Source: Candidatus Hydrogenedentes bacterium CG07_land_8_20_14_0_80_42_17 (lineage in GTDB: Bacteria > UBA8481). Taken from it: DNA of 6,413 bases. The stretch is taken from positions 1 through 6,413 of the forward strand of contig PEWQ01000122.1 of NCBI GenBank assembly GCA_002780065.1, read 5' to 3'. Positions 6,140-6,413 of this stretch are shown here, one piece after another; position 1 is the stretch's first letter, and each line of letters opens with the position of its first letter. The notes beneath the pieces are model-generated. The model had not been told where the DNA came from. It searched no databases and worked only from the letters and a program-made list of their open reading frames with translations. The position numbers and the translations under genes were made by a program.

Positions 6140-6299
6140 TTGTGTACAATATTTTCTGCAAAAAGAAAGAGAGCCATGATATTTCTATTAACAACTTTTT
6201 AAGAATGTGTGCAACTTAAGAGTCACTATCTTAATGTGAGTTTAGTGAAGGAATCAAATGGCTTTTTTTAAACGAATTTGCAGAAAATTATTGACACAA
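6140..6299. repeat. Imperfect inverted repeat around the start of the partial gene
   Basis: The reverse complement of 6140-6177 reads ATGGCT, a gap, TTGCAGAAAA, TATTG, TACACAA. The stretch 6258-6299 reads ATGGCT, a gap, TTGCAGAAAA, TTATTG, ACACAA. Three blocks match in the same order with small indels, about 80 bases apart (6178-6257). The right arm is the first 14 codons of the partial gene. This could be a large stem-loop, a duplicated and inverted gene start, or a chance match in AT-rich DNA. Confidence 0.4.
6248..6252 (+). promoter_or_regulatory. Shine-Dalgarno site of the partial gene
   Basis: AAGGA, within GAAGGAA, lies five bases before the ATG at 6258. It decides the start of a reading frame that is otherwise too short to judge. 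No good -35/-10 pair was found upstream. Confidence 0.5.
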
Positions 6300-6413
6300 C
6301 TAGGAAACGGATTTTCGGCAATTTGTTCAAGTCTATGGTGGACATTTATTGGTCTAGAAACTTTGTGGAAAAAGAGCCAATACAAAAGCAAGGCGATGCA
6401 AATCACAATCAGA
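6258..6413 (+). CDS. 5' part of an unrecognised gene, cut by the window edge
   Basis: The frame from the ATG at 6258 stays open for 52 codons to the last base. The product begins MAFFKRICRKLLTQ, a basic amphipathic start, followed by a hydrophobic stretch at about 20-33 (SAICSSLWWTFIGL) and then a basic segment (KKSQYKSKA). This could be a membrane anchor or a weak signal anchor. The Shine-Dalgarno sequence five bases upstream supports the start. The first codons form one arm of the inverted repeat described at 6140-6299. I cannot assign a family from this fragment. Confidence 0.45.
   Translation, partial: MAFFKRICRKLLTQLGNGFSAICSSLWWTFIGLETLWKKSQYKSKAMQITIR

Larger units (their letters stand above)
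5263..6257. other. Gene-poor region with repeats and decayed insertion sequences
   Basis: No intact gene can be supported between the end of the operon and the partial gene at the right edge. The region holds paired short repeats (5275-5341), an IS66-type remnant (about 5399-5847) and a reverse-strand transposase scrap (5993-6136). I see nothing convincing at 5848-5992; a 37-residue frame at 5837-5950 has no ribosome site and no recognisable motif. No clear factor-independent terminator follows the operon: overlapping hairpins at 5224-5249 lie within the coding end and lack a U-run. Confidence 0.7.

Noticed and set aside
6139-6150. ATTGTGTACAAT palindrome as an operator
   Set aside because: Arms are only five bases, it sits upstream of a decayed transposase scrap, and the stretch is part of the larger inverted repeat.

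Overview
The window looks like an accessory stretch of an AT-leaning bacterial chromosome. I cannot name a species. A lipoprotein glycoside hydrolase of a type common in Bacteroidetes and relatives, start codons without Shine-Dalgarno sequences, and repeat-rich intergenic DNA fit an environmental bacterium of the FCB superphylum (Bacteroidetes/Ignavibacteria-like) or a similar uncultured lineage. This placement is inference. Layout: (1) 1-234 is an AT-rich intergenic leader holding a dispersed repeat arm, a short repeat-like tract, and a LacI-family-type operator that overlaps a candidate promoter. (2) 235-2577 encodes a 780-residue predicted lipoprotein with an F5/8C-like domain, a glucoamylase-like (GH144-type) catalytic domain and a C-terminal jelly-roll; the likely substrate is a beta-1,2-glucan or similar glucan. 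(3) 2576-2806 holds a second repeat arm, inverted relative to the one at 1-56, then a GC-rich palindromic patch and a candidate promoter whose -10 box sits exactly six bases before the next start codon, the same spacing as at the hydrolase gene. (4) 2807-5262 is a two-gene operon. A FapA/DUF342 family protein overlaps by four bases (ATGA) an unrecognised 362-residue soluble protein. (5) 5263-6257 is a graveyard of mobile DNA: two copies of a short repeat 40 bases apart, an IS66-type remnant in which a decayed tnpA is fused by deletion to a decayed tnpB, and a reverse-strand C-terminal transposase scrap. (6) 6258-6413 is the start of a new gene that runs off the window. How the genes work together: the hydrolase appears to be a separately controlled carbohydrate-use gene. 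The FapA-like protein and its partner are translationally coupled and probably act together, but no flagellar gene is visible to link them to motility. The most interesting signals are that uncharacterised pair, the matching apparently leaderless promoter/start arrangement at both transcription units, and the operator/promoter overlap upstream of the hydrolase.
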